From Thermoleophilaceae bacterium (GTDB lineage Bacteria > Actinomycetota > Thermoleophilia > Solirubrobacterales > JACPNS01), in contig JAEMRJ010000053.1 in NCBI GenBank assembly GCA_016463365.1, positions 1 to 14,314 of the forward strand: a stretch of DNA of 14,314 bases. The letters are read 5' to 3'. Below the pieces are notes generated by a model. The model saw nothing but the letters and a program-made list of their open reading frames with translations. It did not search any database and was not told the DNA's origin. How positions within the stretch are numbered: the stretch's first letter is position 1; each line of letters opens with the position of its first letter. Below are positions 1 to 7,024 of this stretch, one piece after another. The position numbers and the translations under genes were made by a program.

Positions 1-1042
1 GCATCAGGCGGCCGACCAGCGGCTCGCCGATCTCGAGGATCAGCTTGAGGACTTCTGTTGCCTGGAGCAGACCCATCGTGCCCGGGAGCACTCCCAGGAC
101 GCCGTTCTCGCCGCAGCTCGGTGCGAGCTCTGCTGGAGGCGGAACCGGGTAGAGGCAGCGGTAGCAAGGACCCTCGTAGGGCCTGAAGACAGTGAGCTGG
201 CCGTCGAACGCGAGGATTGACGCGCTGACCACCGGAATCTGCAGCCGCACCGTGGCGTCATTGAGCAGGTACCGCGTCGGGAAGTTGTCGACACCGTCGA
301 CGATCACGTCGTAGTCCTTGATGATGTCCATGATGTTGTCGGCGTTGATGCGCGTGTTGTAGGTCACGACGTCAACGTCGGGGTTGAGCTTCTCGATCGC
401 CCGTTTTGCGGATTCGACCTTCGGCTCGCCGACCGTCTCGGTGGAGTGGATGACCTGACGCTGAAGGTTTGAGGCATCGACGATGTCGTCATCGACGATG
501 CCGAGCGTGCCCACTCCGGCCGCGGCCAGGTAAAGGGCGACCGGCGCGCCCAGGCCGCCCGCGCCGAGCAGGAGGACCTTGCTCTCGAGCAGGCGCTGCT
601 GGCCTCCGGGGCCGACTTCCGGCAGCAGCATGTGCCGCGAGTAGCGGATGCGCTGCGCGTCGGAGTACTGGAACGGAATCGTGATCGGAAAATTGCGCTG
701 CTTCCAGAGCGTGATCCCGCCGGCCATCGACTCGACGTTTGTGTAGCCGAGCTCGTCGATCAGCGTCTTGGCGGCGATCGCACTGCGGTTGGCCGACTGG
801 CAGTAAAGGATCACGCGTTGGTTGAGATCCGGGGCGGCGCGGCCGATGCGCTGCTCGAGGTAGCCGCGCGGAACATGCCGGGCGCCCGGAATGTGGGACT
901 CGTCCCACTCGTGCTGCTCGCGCACGTCGATGACGACGGCCTCCGGCTCGTCGCTCTGGAGGATCGCTTCGACCTCGGTCGGGTCGACCTCGGGGATCTG
1001 CTCTTTGATCTTGCTGAGAAAGTCTTGGTAGCTGATGGCCAT
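1..1042 (-). CDS. moeB: Rhodanese-MoeB/ThiF adenylyltransferase (partial; 3' end outside window)
   Basis: Reading leftward from ATG at 1042, 347 residues are visible and the frame is open to the window edge. Residues about 15-118 form a rhodanese domain with the active-site loop CQSANRS (Cys81), which carries persulfide sulfur. Residues about 126-347 form a ThiF/MoeB E1-like domain: opening YSRHMLLPEVG, ATP-binding loop GAGGLG (160-165), SNLQRQ (191-196), and the first zinc-binding pair CYRC (Cys293, Cys296). The second CxxC pair should lie outside the window. Family knowledge: such enzymes adenylate the C-terminal glycine of small sulfur carriers (MoaD, ThiS or CysO type) so it can become a thiocarboxylate for molybdopterin, thiamine or cysteine synthesis. 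Well-known MoeZ proteins have the rhodanese at the C terminus; here it is N-terminal. No clear Shine-Dalgarno precedes the ATG. Family is certain; the carrier partner is unknown. Confidence 0.93.
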   Translation of the reverse strand, partial: MAISYQDFLSKIKEQIPEVDPTEVEAILQSDEPEAVVIDVREQHEWDESHIPGARHVPRGYLEQRIGRAAPDLNQRVILYCQSANRSAIAAKTLIDELGYTNVESMAGGITLWKQRNFPITIPFQYSDAQRIRYSRHMLLPEVGPGGQQRLLESKVLLLGAGGLGAPVALYLAAAGVGTLGIVDDDIVDASNLQRQVIHSTETVGEPKVESAKRAIEKLNPDVDVVTYNTRINADNIMDIIKDYDVIVDGVDNFPTRYLLNDATVRLQIPVVSASILAFDGQLTVFRPYEGPCYRCLYPVPPPAELAPSCGENGVLGVLPGTMGLLQATEVLKLILEIGEPLVGRLM

Positions 1043-1084
1043 CTGCGTCGTTCGGGTAGTGGTTGTATCGACCGTACTTCAAAA

Positions 1085-1090
1085 AGTATA
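1085..1090 (-). promoter_or_regulatory. Putative -10 box of the moeB-like gene
   Basis: On the minus strand this reads TATACT, a five-of-six match to the sigma-70-type -10 consensus, 42 bases before the ATG at 1042. No convincing -35 is seen 16-18 bases upstream. A small palindrome, TACTT-caaa-AAGTA (1075-1088), overlaps the -10 and could be an operator or coincidence. Confidence 0.45.
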
Positions 1091-1121
1091 GCGAGGGGTG
1101 ATCGAACGCTCGGTGCGGAAA

Positions 1122-1162
1122 CCTTAAAGAAAAATGCGCCGACATTTCTGCCGGCGCATTTT
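1122..1162 (-). terminator. Intrinsic terminator hairpin, reading leftward
   Basis: A perfect 11-bp inverted repeat (AAAATGCGCCG at 1131-1141, CGGCGCATTTT at 1152-1162) with a 10-base loop. Read on the minus strand the stem runs into a T-rich tail (TTTTTCTTT), the canonical rho-independent form. On the plus strand the tail is only TTTTCTGACATT, so activity that way should be weaker. No protein gene ends just to its right on the minus strand, so it may end a short leftward RNA, block antisense transcription, or act in both directions between the divergent genes. Confidence 0.65.
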
Positions 1163-1300
1163 CTGACATTGGACAGAGCCCTCGGGGGGAGATCTGTGGC
1201 GAACGTCCAGAAGTTGATTACGGCATTGCCCTCCTGGCTCCGCCGCAAGGTCCCCTATGTGTCCACCGGGCGCGATTTGCGTTTGCGCCTCGTGCCTTAC
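1122..1300 (-). ncRNA. Candidate small RNA ending at the hairpin terminator (speculative)
   Basis: The leftward terminator at 1122-1162 has no protein gene upstream of it on its strand. A minus-strand GATAAT (plus positions 1307-1312) resembles a -10 box and would start an RNA near 1300 of roughly 175-180 bases. The stretch has no credible minus-strand ORF: an ATG with a good GGAGG before it (near 1225) hits a stop two codons later. No -35 is evident and I do not recognise an RNA family. Confidence 0.15.
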
Positions 1301-1309
1301 AAGTGGATT

Positions 1310-1359
1310 ATCGGAATCTGTCGGAGCGGCCGATATGGGTTCGAAGCCCCATTTGTCGG
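1310..1359 (+). other. Competing hairpins in the leader of the histidine kinase gene
   Basis: A hairpin is formed by CCGA (1330-1333) and ATGGG (1335-1339) pairing with CCCAT (1348-1352) and TCGG (1356-1359) around the loop TTCGAAGC. The same CCGA/CCGAT can pair instead with TCGG at 1321-1324 or ATCGG at 1310-1314. The folds are mutually exclusive and the last ends about 33 bases before the kinase start. This could be a regulatory leader or simply GC-rich folding. The rest of the 1163-1392 gap holds nothing else I can identify. Confidence 0.25.
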
Positions 1360-1392
1360 GGAAGTTCGCCCGCCATCCCGGACTGAAGCGCA

Positions 1393-2454
1393 GTGGAAGC
1401 CCTCACCTCGACCAAGCCAACGGAACCCGCAATCGCCGCAGCCCCGCCCGCACCGGTCACGGCCGATGAGGAACGCATGCGCATGCGCAAGCGCCCACCG
1501 AACCGCTCGACACTGTTGACGCAGGCGATCGCGACGAATGCGCTTGCGGTCTTCGGGCTGATCTTCTTCGCCGTGCTGGTGCTCAACGTGAACACCGGCG
1601 GTGGCCAGCGCCGGACCGAACTGATTCTGCTGATGCTGGCCATCGCGTTGGTGTTGATGCTCAACATCGTGATCCTGCGTCGTCAATTTGCGCCGCTCGA
1701 GAAGCTGGTCTCGACGATGGAGGAGATCGATCTCAGTCAGCCGGGCTCCCGCGCCGAGATGCCTCGCGCGGCCACCGAGGACATCGCCGAGCTCGTGCTC
1801 TCGTTCAACTCGATGATCGAGCGCCTAGAAGACGAGCGGAAGAGCAGGATGCAGGCCACCGTCGAGGCTCAGGAGAGCGAGCGGGCGCGCGTTGCGCGGG
1901 ATCTCCACGACGAGGCGAACCAGGCGCTGACCGCAGTCATTCTGCGGCTACAGGCGGCAGCCGAGGACGCGCCGCCGGATCTCGCCGCGCAGATCAACGA
2001 CGCAAAGCAGCTCGCAGGCCAGGCGATGGAGGAGCTTCTGCAGGTGGTGCGCAGGCTGCGCCCGACGACGCTGGACATGGGCCTGCGCAACGCGGTTTCA
2101 TCACAGGTCGCGGAGTTCGGCGAACGCACCGGAATCGAGACCCGGTTCCTGTTTGAGGGCGACAGCCGCAGGCGGTTGAATGACGACCGCGAGCTGGCCG
2201 TCTATCGGGTTGTCCAAGAAGCACTGTCGAATGTCGTCCAACATGCCGATGCAACGCATGTGGAGGTAGCTCTGACGGTCGCCGACACAATCGTCTTGAC
2301 CGTTCGGGACAACGGGAAGGGCTTCAACCCTTCCCTTCCAACCGGCCGCTTTGGCGTCACCGGGATGCGCGAAAGGGCGATGTTGGTCGACGGGATGCTT
2401 GAAATCGAATCGAGCCCGGGAGCCGGCACCACACTTCGAATGGAGATGCCATGA
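1393..2454 (+). CDS. NarL-family sensor histidine kinase (HisKA_3), membrane-bound
   Basis: 353 residues. Two membrane segments (about 43-66 and 76-95) are joined by a loop of only about nine residues, so there is no real extracellular sensor domain. A HAMP-like linker (about 97-148) and coiled segment lead to the HisKA_3 dimerisation helix with the phospho-acceptor His172 in RDLHDE. The C-terminal ATPase domain shows the N box (QEALSN, Asn280), G1 box DNGKGF (306-311) and G2 box GVTGMRERA (321-329). It should autophosphorylate and pass phosphate to the response regulator whose ATG overlaps its stop codon. The start taken is GTG at 1393, because codons from there keep the G/C-rich third positions of coding sequence. 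ATG at 1477, with GAGGA just upstream, is a reasonable alternative and would remove an Ala/Pro-rich tail of 28 residues. The signal sensed is unknown. Confidence 0.93.
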   Translation: MEALTSTKPTEPAIAAAPPAPVTADEERMRMRKRPPNRSTLLTQAIATNALAVFGLIFFAVLVLNVNTGGGQRRTELILLMLAIALVLMLNIVILRRQFAPLEKLVSTMEEIDLSQPGSRAEMPRAATEDIAELVLSFNSMIERLEDERKSRMQATVEAQESERARVARDLHDEANQALTAVILRLQAAAEDAPPDLAAQINDAKQLAGQAMEELLQVVRRLRPTTLDMGLRNAVSSQVAEFGERTGIETRFLFEGDSRRRLNDDRELAVYRVVQEALSNVVQHADATHVEVALTVADTIVLTVRDNGKGFNPSLPTGRFGVTGMRERAMLVDGMLEIESSPGAGTTLRMEMP

Positions 2455-3083
2455 AAGTTTTTATCGCCGACGACCACGGAATTGTCCGTTCAGGAATCAC
2501 GCTGCTGCTTGAACGACAGGCAGACATCGATGTCATCGGTGAGGCCAGCGACGGCGCTGAGGCGCTGAAGCTGATCGTCGATCGTCGCCCCGATGTGGCA
2601 ATCCTCGACAATTCGATGCCCAAGTTGACCGGTCTGCAAGTTTGTCGAGAGGTCAAGCAACAGGCGCCGGAAGTGAACGTCTTGATTCTCTCGATGCACG
2701 ACGATGAGCGGTATCTCTATGAGGCGCTAAGGGTGGGTGCCGGCGGCTACGTGCTCAAGCGCGCCGCCGACCAGGATCTTGTGCGCGCAGTTCGCGCCGT
2801 CAACGACGGCGAGCCGTTCCTGACCGACGACGCCCAGCGCACGCTCGTGAAGGCCTGGATGGACAGCGGCGAAGCGCCGCCCCGCGACAAACTCACAGAC
2901 CGTGAGCTTGAGGTCGTCAAGCTGATCGCCGAAGCCCACACAAACAAGCAGATCGCCGGAATCCTGGGCCTCAGCGAAAAGACCGTCGAGTCCCACCGCT
3001 CAAACATCCTGAACAAGCTCGGCATGAGCGACAGGGTCGAGCTGGTCCGCTACGCAGTACGCCGCGGCCTGATCGAAGCCTGA
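2451..3083 (+). CDS. NarL/FixJ-family response regulator with LuxR-type HTH
   Basis: 210 residues, the normal length for this family. The receiver domain (about 1-120) has the acidic pair Asp7-Asp8, the phospho-acceptor Asp53 in LDNSMP, Ser81 and Lys103. A linker of about 25 residues leads to the LuxR/GerE four-helix DNA-binding domain (about 147-208), with the typical LTDRELEV start and the recognition helix around SEKTVESHRSNI. The ATG overlaps the kinase stop (ATGA, 2451-2454), and GGAG inside the kinase end can act as its ribosome site, so the pair is translationally coupled. It is the cognate regulator of the upstream kinase. It ends 114 bases before the Rrf2 gene on the same strand; whether it controls the suf genes cannot be told from sequence. 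Confidence 0.95.
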   Translation: MKVFIADDHGIVRSGITLLLERQADIDVIGEASDGAEALKLIVDRRPDVAILDNSMPKLTGLQVCREVKQQAPEVNVLILSMHDDERYLYEALRVGAGGYVLKRAADQDLVRAVRAVNDGEPFLTDDAQRTLVKAWMDSGEAPPRDKLTDRELEVVKLIAEAHTNKQIAGILGLSEKTVESHRSNILNKLGMSDRVELVRYAVRRGLIEA

Positions 3084-3086
3084 TGC

Positions 3087-3147
3087 GCTGCATAGTGGCA
3101 ACCTTGCAGCAATAATCCGCATGTCCAAGCCATTCTCGTGGGTTTGG
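3087..3147 (+). terminator. Two hairpins after the response regulator; weak terminator candidate
   Basis: GCTGCA (3087-3092) pairs perfectly with TGCAGC (3105-3110) across a 12-base loop, starting four bases after the stop codon. A second hairpin, CCAAGCC (3125-3131) with GGTTTGG (3141-3147), has one G-U pair. Neither is followed by a T tract, so intrinsic termination is uncertain. They could also stabilise the 3' end of the two-component transcript. Confidence 0.3.
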
Positions 3148-3156
3148 CGGTGGAGG

Positions 3157-3177
3157 CGTGGAATAAGTCAGACCACG
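3157..3177. promoter_or_regulatory. Inverted repeat upstream of the Rrf2 gene, possible operator
   Basis: CGTGG-N11-CCACG is an exact 5-bp inverted repeat with a 21-base footprint, ending 20 bases before the ATG. A TAGGAT just downstream (3182-3187) resembles a -10 but has no good -35. Rrf2 proteins often repress their own promoters, so this is a plausible autoregulatory site. The repeat is short enough to arise by chance. Confidence 0.22.
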
Positions 3178-3197
3178 GCGCTAGGATTTAGGGCACG

Positions 3198-3695
3198 ATG
3201 ATGTTTTCTACCCGTGCCGAGTACGGCGTGCGCGTAATGGTCGCGCTCGCGAATGATCAGGTCAAGAACGGCGTTCACGCCGCTCCCGCATCACTGGCCC
3301 TGATCGCTGAAGAGAACGGTCTCCCGTTTGCGTACCTCGAACACCTGGCCGCACGCCTGAAGAAGGCCGGCCTGATCGAAAGTCGCCGTGGACCGCGCGG
3401 CGGCTATCTGCTTGCGCAGAAGGCAGAGGACATCACGATGGCGCAGATCGTTGAAGCGCTCGAAGGCCAGATCGCACCGATCGAGTGCATCAGCCAGGCC
3501 GACGAAGGCGTCAGCTGCTCGCGAGAGGACGAAGCCAACGAGATCTGTCCGACCAAGATTCTTTGGACCCGTGTGCAGGGCGCAATCGTTCGCTCGCTCA
3601 CAGAGATGACACTGGCGGACCTCACGGCCGCCAACCTCCGCGCCAAGGATCGCCTCACCGAGGCGTTCGGCACGGAACCGGTCGCAGTCGCATAA
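3198..3695 (+). CDS. Rrf2/IscR-family regulator, probable Fe-S-sensing controller of suf
   Basis: 165 residues. The N terminus (MMFSTRAEYGVRVMVALA) is the Rrf2 winged-helix start. The second helix pair (PFAYLEHLAARLKKAGLIES) and wing (RRGPRGGYLLA) follow, to about residue 75. Three cysteines, Cys97, Cys107 and Cys117, lie in the region where IscR and NsrR bind their cluster, which argues for a [2Fe-2S]-type or other Fe-S cofactor. The spacing is C-x9-C-x9-C, wider than the C-x5-C-x5-C of E. coli IscR. It lies 55 bases upstream of sufC on the same strand and probably opens the suf operon as a cluster-responsive repressor. ATG at 3201 is an alternative start; AGGG (3190-3193) favours either weakly. 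Family is certain; the regulatory target is inferred from position. Confidence 0.92.
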   Translation: MMFSTRAEYGVRVMVALANDQVKNGVHAAPASLALIAEENGLPFAYLEHLAARLKKAGLIESRRGPRGGYLLAQKAEDITMAQIVEALEGQIAPIECISQADEGVSCSREDEANEICPTKILWTRVQGAIVRSLTEMTLADLTAANLRAKDRLTEAFGTEPVAVA

Positions 3696-3750
3696 CGCGA
3701 CCGGCCTCCCCACCCCCCGTCAAAGCAGCAATCCCAGGAGTTTCAAGCAG

Positions 3751-4506
3751 ATGGCAGACCTCGAAATCATCAATCTTCACGTCAGCGTCGACGACAAGGA
3801 GATCCTTCACGGGATCGACCTGAAGGTCAACAAGGGCGAGACCCACGCGTTGATGGGACCCAACGGCAGCGGCAAGTCCACGCTCGCGAACGTCCTGATG
3901 GGAAACGACACCTACGAGGTCACCGAGGGCAAGATCATCTTCAACGGTGAGGACATCACCGAAGAGGACCCCGAGAAGCGCTCGCAGGCCGGGCTCTTCC
4001 TTGCCTTCCAGTACCCGGCGGTGATTCCGGGCGTGTCCGTCGCAAACTTCCTGCGCCTGGCCGTCAACGCGCACCGCGACGAGCCGATCGCCGTCAAGGA
4101 GTTCCGCGACCGCCTGAAGGTGAACATGGATCTCCTGAAGGTCCCGCGTGAGTTCACCAGCCGCTACCTGAACGACGGTTTTTCCGGCGGAGAAAAGAAG
4201 CGTGCCGAGATCCTTCAGATGGCGATGCTCGAGCCAGACATCGCAGTGCTCGACGAGACCGACTCCGGCCTCGACATTGACGCCCTGCGGATTGTCTCCG
4301 AGGGCGTCGTCGCCCTGCGTGAGCGCGGCATGGGCTCGCTGATCATCACCCACTACCAGCGCATCCTCGACTACATCAAGCCCGAATTCGTGCACATCCT
4401 GCTCGACGGCAAGATCGTCGAAGAGGGCGGCCCAGAGCTCGTGGCCAAGCTCGAAGAGCACGGCTACGACTGGATCCGTGAAGAGGTGGCAGCCAATGCC
4501 GGCTAG
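3751..4506 (+). CDS. sufC: Fe-S assembly ATPase SufC
   Basis: 251 residues, full length. This is an ABC-type ATPase without membrane domains: Walker A GPNGSGKST (36-44), Q loop around Gln87 (AFQYP), signature FSGGEKKR (144-151), Walker B IAVLDE (164-169) followed by TDSGLDIDAL, and the switch His201. The FSGGEKKRAE signature and the ETDSGLD block are typical of SufC rather than transport ATPases. It works in the cytosol with SufB and SufD, and its ATP cycle remodels the scaffold for cluster assembly. AGGAG at 3736-3740, ten bases before the ATG, is a clear ribosome site. The end overlaps sufD by 11 bases. Confidence 0.98.
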   Translation: MADLEIINLHVSVDDKEILHGIDLKVNKGETHALMGPNGSGKSTLANVLMGNDTYEVTEGKIIFNGEDITEEDPEKRSQAGLFLAFQYPAVIPGVSVANFLRLAVNAHRDEPIAVKEFRDRLKVNMDLLKVPREFTSRYLNDGFSGGEKKRAEILQMAMLEPDIAVLDETDSGLDIDALRIVSEGVVALRERGMGSLIITHYQRILDYIKPEFVHILLDGKIVEEGGPELVAKLEEHGYDWIREEVAANAG

Positions 4507-5785
4507 TCCCCTCGAAGCAGATCGCAAGGCGGCGCTTGAGGTCTTCGAGTCGGCCGAACTGCCCGAGTGGCGCCGCAGCGGCTTCTGGACCACCAGCCTC
4601 AAGACGCTCGACATCGACGCACTTCAGACGCGCCACTACGAGCCCGTCTCCAGCCGCGAAGAGCTGCCGCAGGTCGTTCAGGACGCGATCGCCGGTGAGC
4701 AGTACGCGGGGCTGATCGTCCAGCGCGGTGCATCGGTGATCTACACCGAAACCGCCGCCGACAACCCCGAAGGCGTGATCGCGTCAACGCTTGAGGACGC
4801 GTTCGCAGACCATGAAGAGCTTGTGCGCACTTACTACGGCACCAAGGTCGGCCCGGCCGACGGCAAGTTCGCCGCGGGCAACTCCGCCCTCTGGACCGGC
4901 GGCGCATTCTTCTACGTCCCGAAGAACACGCAGGTCGAAAAGCCGTTCCAGGTGATCAACGTGATCGACGAGCCCGGCACCGTTCAGTACGGCCGCCTGC
5001 TCGCAGTGGTCGACGTGAGCGGCAACGCGAAGATCCGCGAGTACAACCTCGCCCCGGACTTCGAGGGCCAGGCGCTGCACGCCGGCGTCTCTGAGGTCTT
5101 CGCGCAGGACAACGCCTGGGCCAAGGTCAAGACCTTCCAGGACTGGGGCGCAGGCCACATCTTTGACGTCAGCACCAAGCGCGTCAACATCGCCCGCGAC
5201 GCCCACGCCCGCTGGTTCCCGATCCACCTCGGTGGCCACCTGACCAAGCAGACGCTCGACATCATCACCGCAGAGCCCGGCGCAGACATGCGCCACAACG
5301 GCGTCTACTTCACGCAGGGCGATGAGCACCTCGACCTCTTCACCACAGACCGCCACGAGAGCCGCGACACCACCGGTGACACGGTCTGGAAGGGCGCCTC
5401 CACCGGAAGCTCCCGCGCCAGCTACGAGGGTCTGATCGAGATCATCGAGAAGGCGACCAACAGCCACACATACCTGCAGACGCACTCGCTGATGCTCAGC
5501 AAGGACGCCAAGGTCGACGCGATCCCGTCACTGATCGTCAAGGTCGACGACGTCTCCGCATCGCACGGCGGAACGGTCGGCGAGGTCGACGAGAACCTCG
5601 TCTTCTACATGCGCACGCGCGGAATCGGACGCGAGGACGCGATCCGCATTCTGGTCGAGGGATTCTTTGAGCCCGTCGTCACGCTGTTCGAGGACGAGCA
5701 CCTCGAGGCGATGGTCCGAGAGCGCATCGCCGGCAAGCTCGCCGAAGCGCGCGAAGACATCATCGCCTACGCAGCGAGCAAGTAG
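4496..5785 (+). CDS. sufD: Fe-S assembly scaffold subunit SufD
   Basis: 429 residues from ATG at 4496. A GTG at 4478 lies in the same frame, but the ATG has a good AGAGG site nine bases upstream (4482-4486) and gives the usual SufD-like start, so it is preferred. The N-terminal helical part (to about residue 90) leads to a long right-handed beta-helix and a C-terminal helical region. The diagnostic block near the end reads DDVSASHGGTVGEVDEN, then LVFYMRTRGI; its His357 corresponds to the conserved SufD histidine needed for cluster formation at the SufB-SufD interface. SufD pairs with SufB and binds SufC. The gene overlaps sufC by 11 bases and abuts sufS directly, which suggests coupled translation. 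Its partner sufB is not adjacent but starts about 7.7 kb downstream at 13528. Confidence 0.96.
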   Translation: MPASPLEADRKAALEVFESAELPEWRRSGFWTTSLKTLDIDALQTRHYEPVSSREELPQVVQDAIAGEQYAGLIVQRGASVIYTETAADNPEGVIASTLEDAFADHEELVRTYYGTKVGPADGKFAAGNSALWTGGAFFYVPKNTQVEKPFQVINVIDEPGTVQYGRLLAVVDVSGNAKIREYNLAPDFEGQALHAGVSEVFAQDNAWAKVKTFQDWGAGHIFDVSTKRVNIARDAHARWFPIHLGGHLTKQTLDIITAEPGADMRHNGVYFTQGDEHLDLFTTDRHESRDTTGDTVWKGASTGSSRASYEGLIEIIEKATNSHTYLQTHSLMLSKDAKVDAIPSLIVKVDDVSASHGGTVGEVDENLVFYMRTRGIGREDAIRILVEGFFEPVVTLFEDEHLEAMVRERIAGKLAEAREDIIAYAASK

Positions 5786-7024
5786 TTGAGCGCGGTGGCA
5801 ACCGACACCGCCGCCCGGACCCGCGAGCAGTTCCCTGTCCTTGAGCAGACGGTCGGCGGCAAGCCGCTCGTGTATCTGGACAGCGCCGCGACCGGCCAGA
5901 AGCCGCTGCGCGTGATCGAGGCGATCGACCACTACTACCGCGCAGACAACGCTCCGATCCACCGCAGCACGTACGCGCTCGCCGAGCGCTCCACCAGCGC
6001 TTTCGAGAGCGCACGCGAACGCGTTGCCGCATACATGAACGCCACGCCCGAAACGACGATCTTCACCCGCAATGCGACCGAGGCCATCAATCTTGTCTCA
6101 AACGCCTGGGGTCGTGAAAACGTCGGGCCCGGCGACAAGATCCTGCTGACGCTCTTCGAGCATCACAGCAACATCGTGCCCTGGCAGCTGCTCTGCCAGG
6201 CGACCGGCGCGGAGCTCGACTACGTAGAGATCACAGAGGAAGGACTACTCGATCAGGCGGACCTCGACGCCAAGCTCGCGGCCGGCAACGTCAAGCTGCT
6301 GGCCGTCGCGCACATCTCAAATGTGCTGGGCACGATCACCGACCCTGCGATGCTGGCCGAGAAGGCGCACGCTGCCGGCGCGAAGATTCTGATCGACGGT
6401 TCGCAGGCCGTTCCGCAGGTGCCGGTGGACTTCGCCGCCACCGGCGCGGATTTCTACGTCTGGACCGGCCACAAGGCCTACGGCCCGACCGGCATCGGTG
6501 TGCTGCACGGCGAGCGCGAAACGCTTGAACAGATGGGGCCCTGGCTCGGCGGCGGCGACATGATCAAGATCGTAAGCTTCGACTCTTCGACCTGGAACGA
6601 TCTGCCTTGGAAATTCGAGGCCGGGACCAGCGCCGTGGCTGAGGCCGTCGGCCTCGGCGCGGCGATCGATTTCATCCAGGATGTCGGGATCGAGAACATC
6701 CGCGCCCACGAGCTGGCGCTTACCGAATACGCGTTGCCGCGAATTTCTGCGATCCCCGGCATCACCGTCGTCGGCCCGCCGGCCGAGAAGCGTGGCGGCG
6801 TGATCAGCTTCACGCTTGAAGGCATGCACCCGCACGACATCGGCGAGCTGCTCGGCCGCGAGGGGGTCTGTGTGCGCACGGGTCATCACTGCGCCCAGCC
6901 CCTGATGCGCAAGCTTGGAGTACCCGCCACCGCCCGCGCATCGTTCGCCTGCTTCAACACCACCGACGACGTGGACGCACTCGTCGCCGCGCTCGTGAAC
7001 GCAAAGGACGTGTTCGGCCTATGA
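5786..7024 (+). CDS. sufS: Cysteine desulfurase SufS (class II, PLP-dependent)
   Basis: 412 residues. It converts cysteine to alanine and holds the sulfur as a persulfide for cluster assembly. Visible marks: NATEAINLV (96-104), the EHHSN loop (125-129) over the cofactor, the cofactor-contacting IDGSQAV (203-209), the PLP lysine in TGHKAYGPTGIGVL (Lys230), and the catalytic loop RTGHHCAQP (364-372) with Cys369. The loop carries the short class II form seen in SufS. The usual aromatic-rich RASF.YNT motif reads RASFACFNT here. The start is TTG at 5786, placed immediately after the sufD stop TAG; GTG at 5795 is an alternative. The stop overlaps the sufU start (ATGA). With SufU next door, sulfur probably passes from Cys369 to SufU. 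Confidence 0.97.
   Translation: MSAVATDTAARTREQFPVLEQTVGGKPLVYLDSAATGQKPLRVIEAIDHYYRADNAPIHRSTYALAERSTSAFESARERVAAYMNATPETTIFTRNATEAINLVSNAWGRENVGPGDKILLTLFEHHSNIVPWQLLCQATGAELDYVEITEEGLLDQADLDAKLAAGNVKLLAVAHISNVLGTITDPAMLAEKAHAAGAKILIDGSQAVPQVPVDFAATGADFYVWTGHKAYGPTGIGVLHGERETLEQMGPWLGGGDMIKIVSFDSSTWNDLPWKFEAGTSAVAEAVGLGAAIDFIQDVGIENIRAHELALTEYALPRISAIPGITVVGPPAEKRGGVISFTLEGMHPHDIGELLGREGVCVRTGHHCAQPLMRKLGVPATARASFACFNTTDDVDALVAALVNAKDVFGL

Noticed and set aside
1160..1200. A possible actinobacterial 6C RNA, because of a six-cytosine run on the minus strand
   Set aside because: That motif needs two adjacent stem-loops with C-rich loops; only one weak three-bp stem is present.
1335..1352. 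A tRNA T-arm-like sequence (ATGGG-TTCGAAGC-CCCAT)
   Set aside because: The loop is eight bases rather than seven, and no anticodon arm, D arm or acceptor stem could be assembled around it on either strand.
489..1519. Long open frames on both strands over the moeB-like gene and its upstream gap (632-1519 plus, 489-1169 and 811-1248 minus)
   Set aside because: They are Arg/Ala-rich or otherwise family-less shadows of the rhodanese-MoeB gene, whose own frame shows all the domain motifs.
4478..4495. GTG at 4478 as the sufD start
   Set aside because: The ATG at 4496 has AGAGG at proper spacing, while the GTG would put this site inside the coding region and increase overlap with sufC.
3655..4614. 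319-residue minus-strand open frame opposite sufC
   Set aside because: High-GC antisense shadow: the plus strand encodes a fully recognisable SufC with all ATPase motifs.
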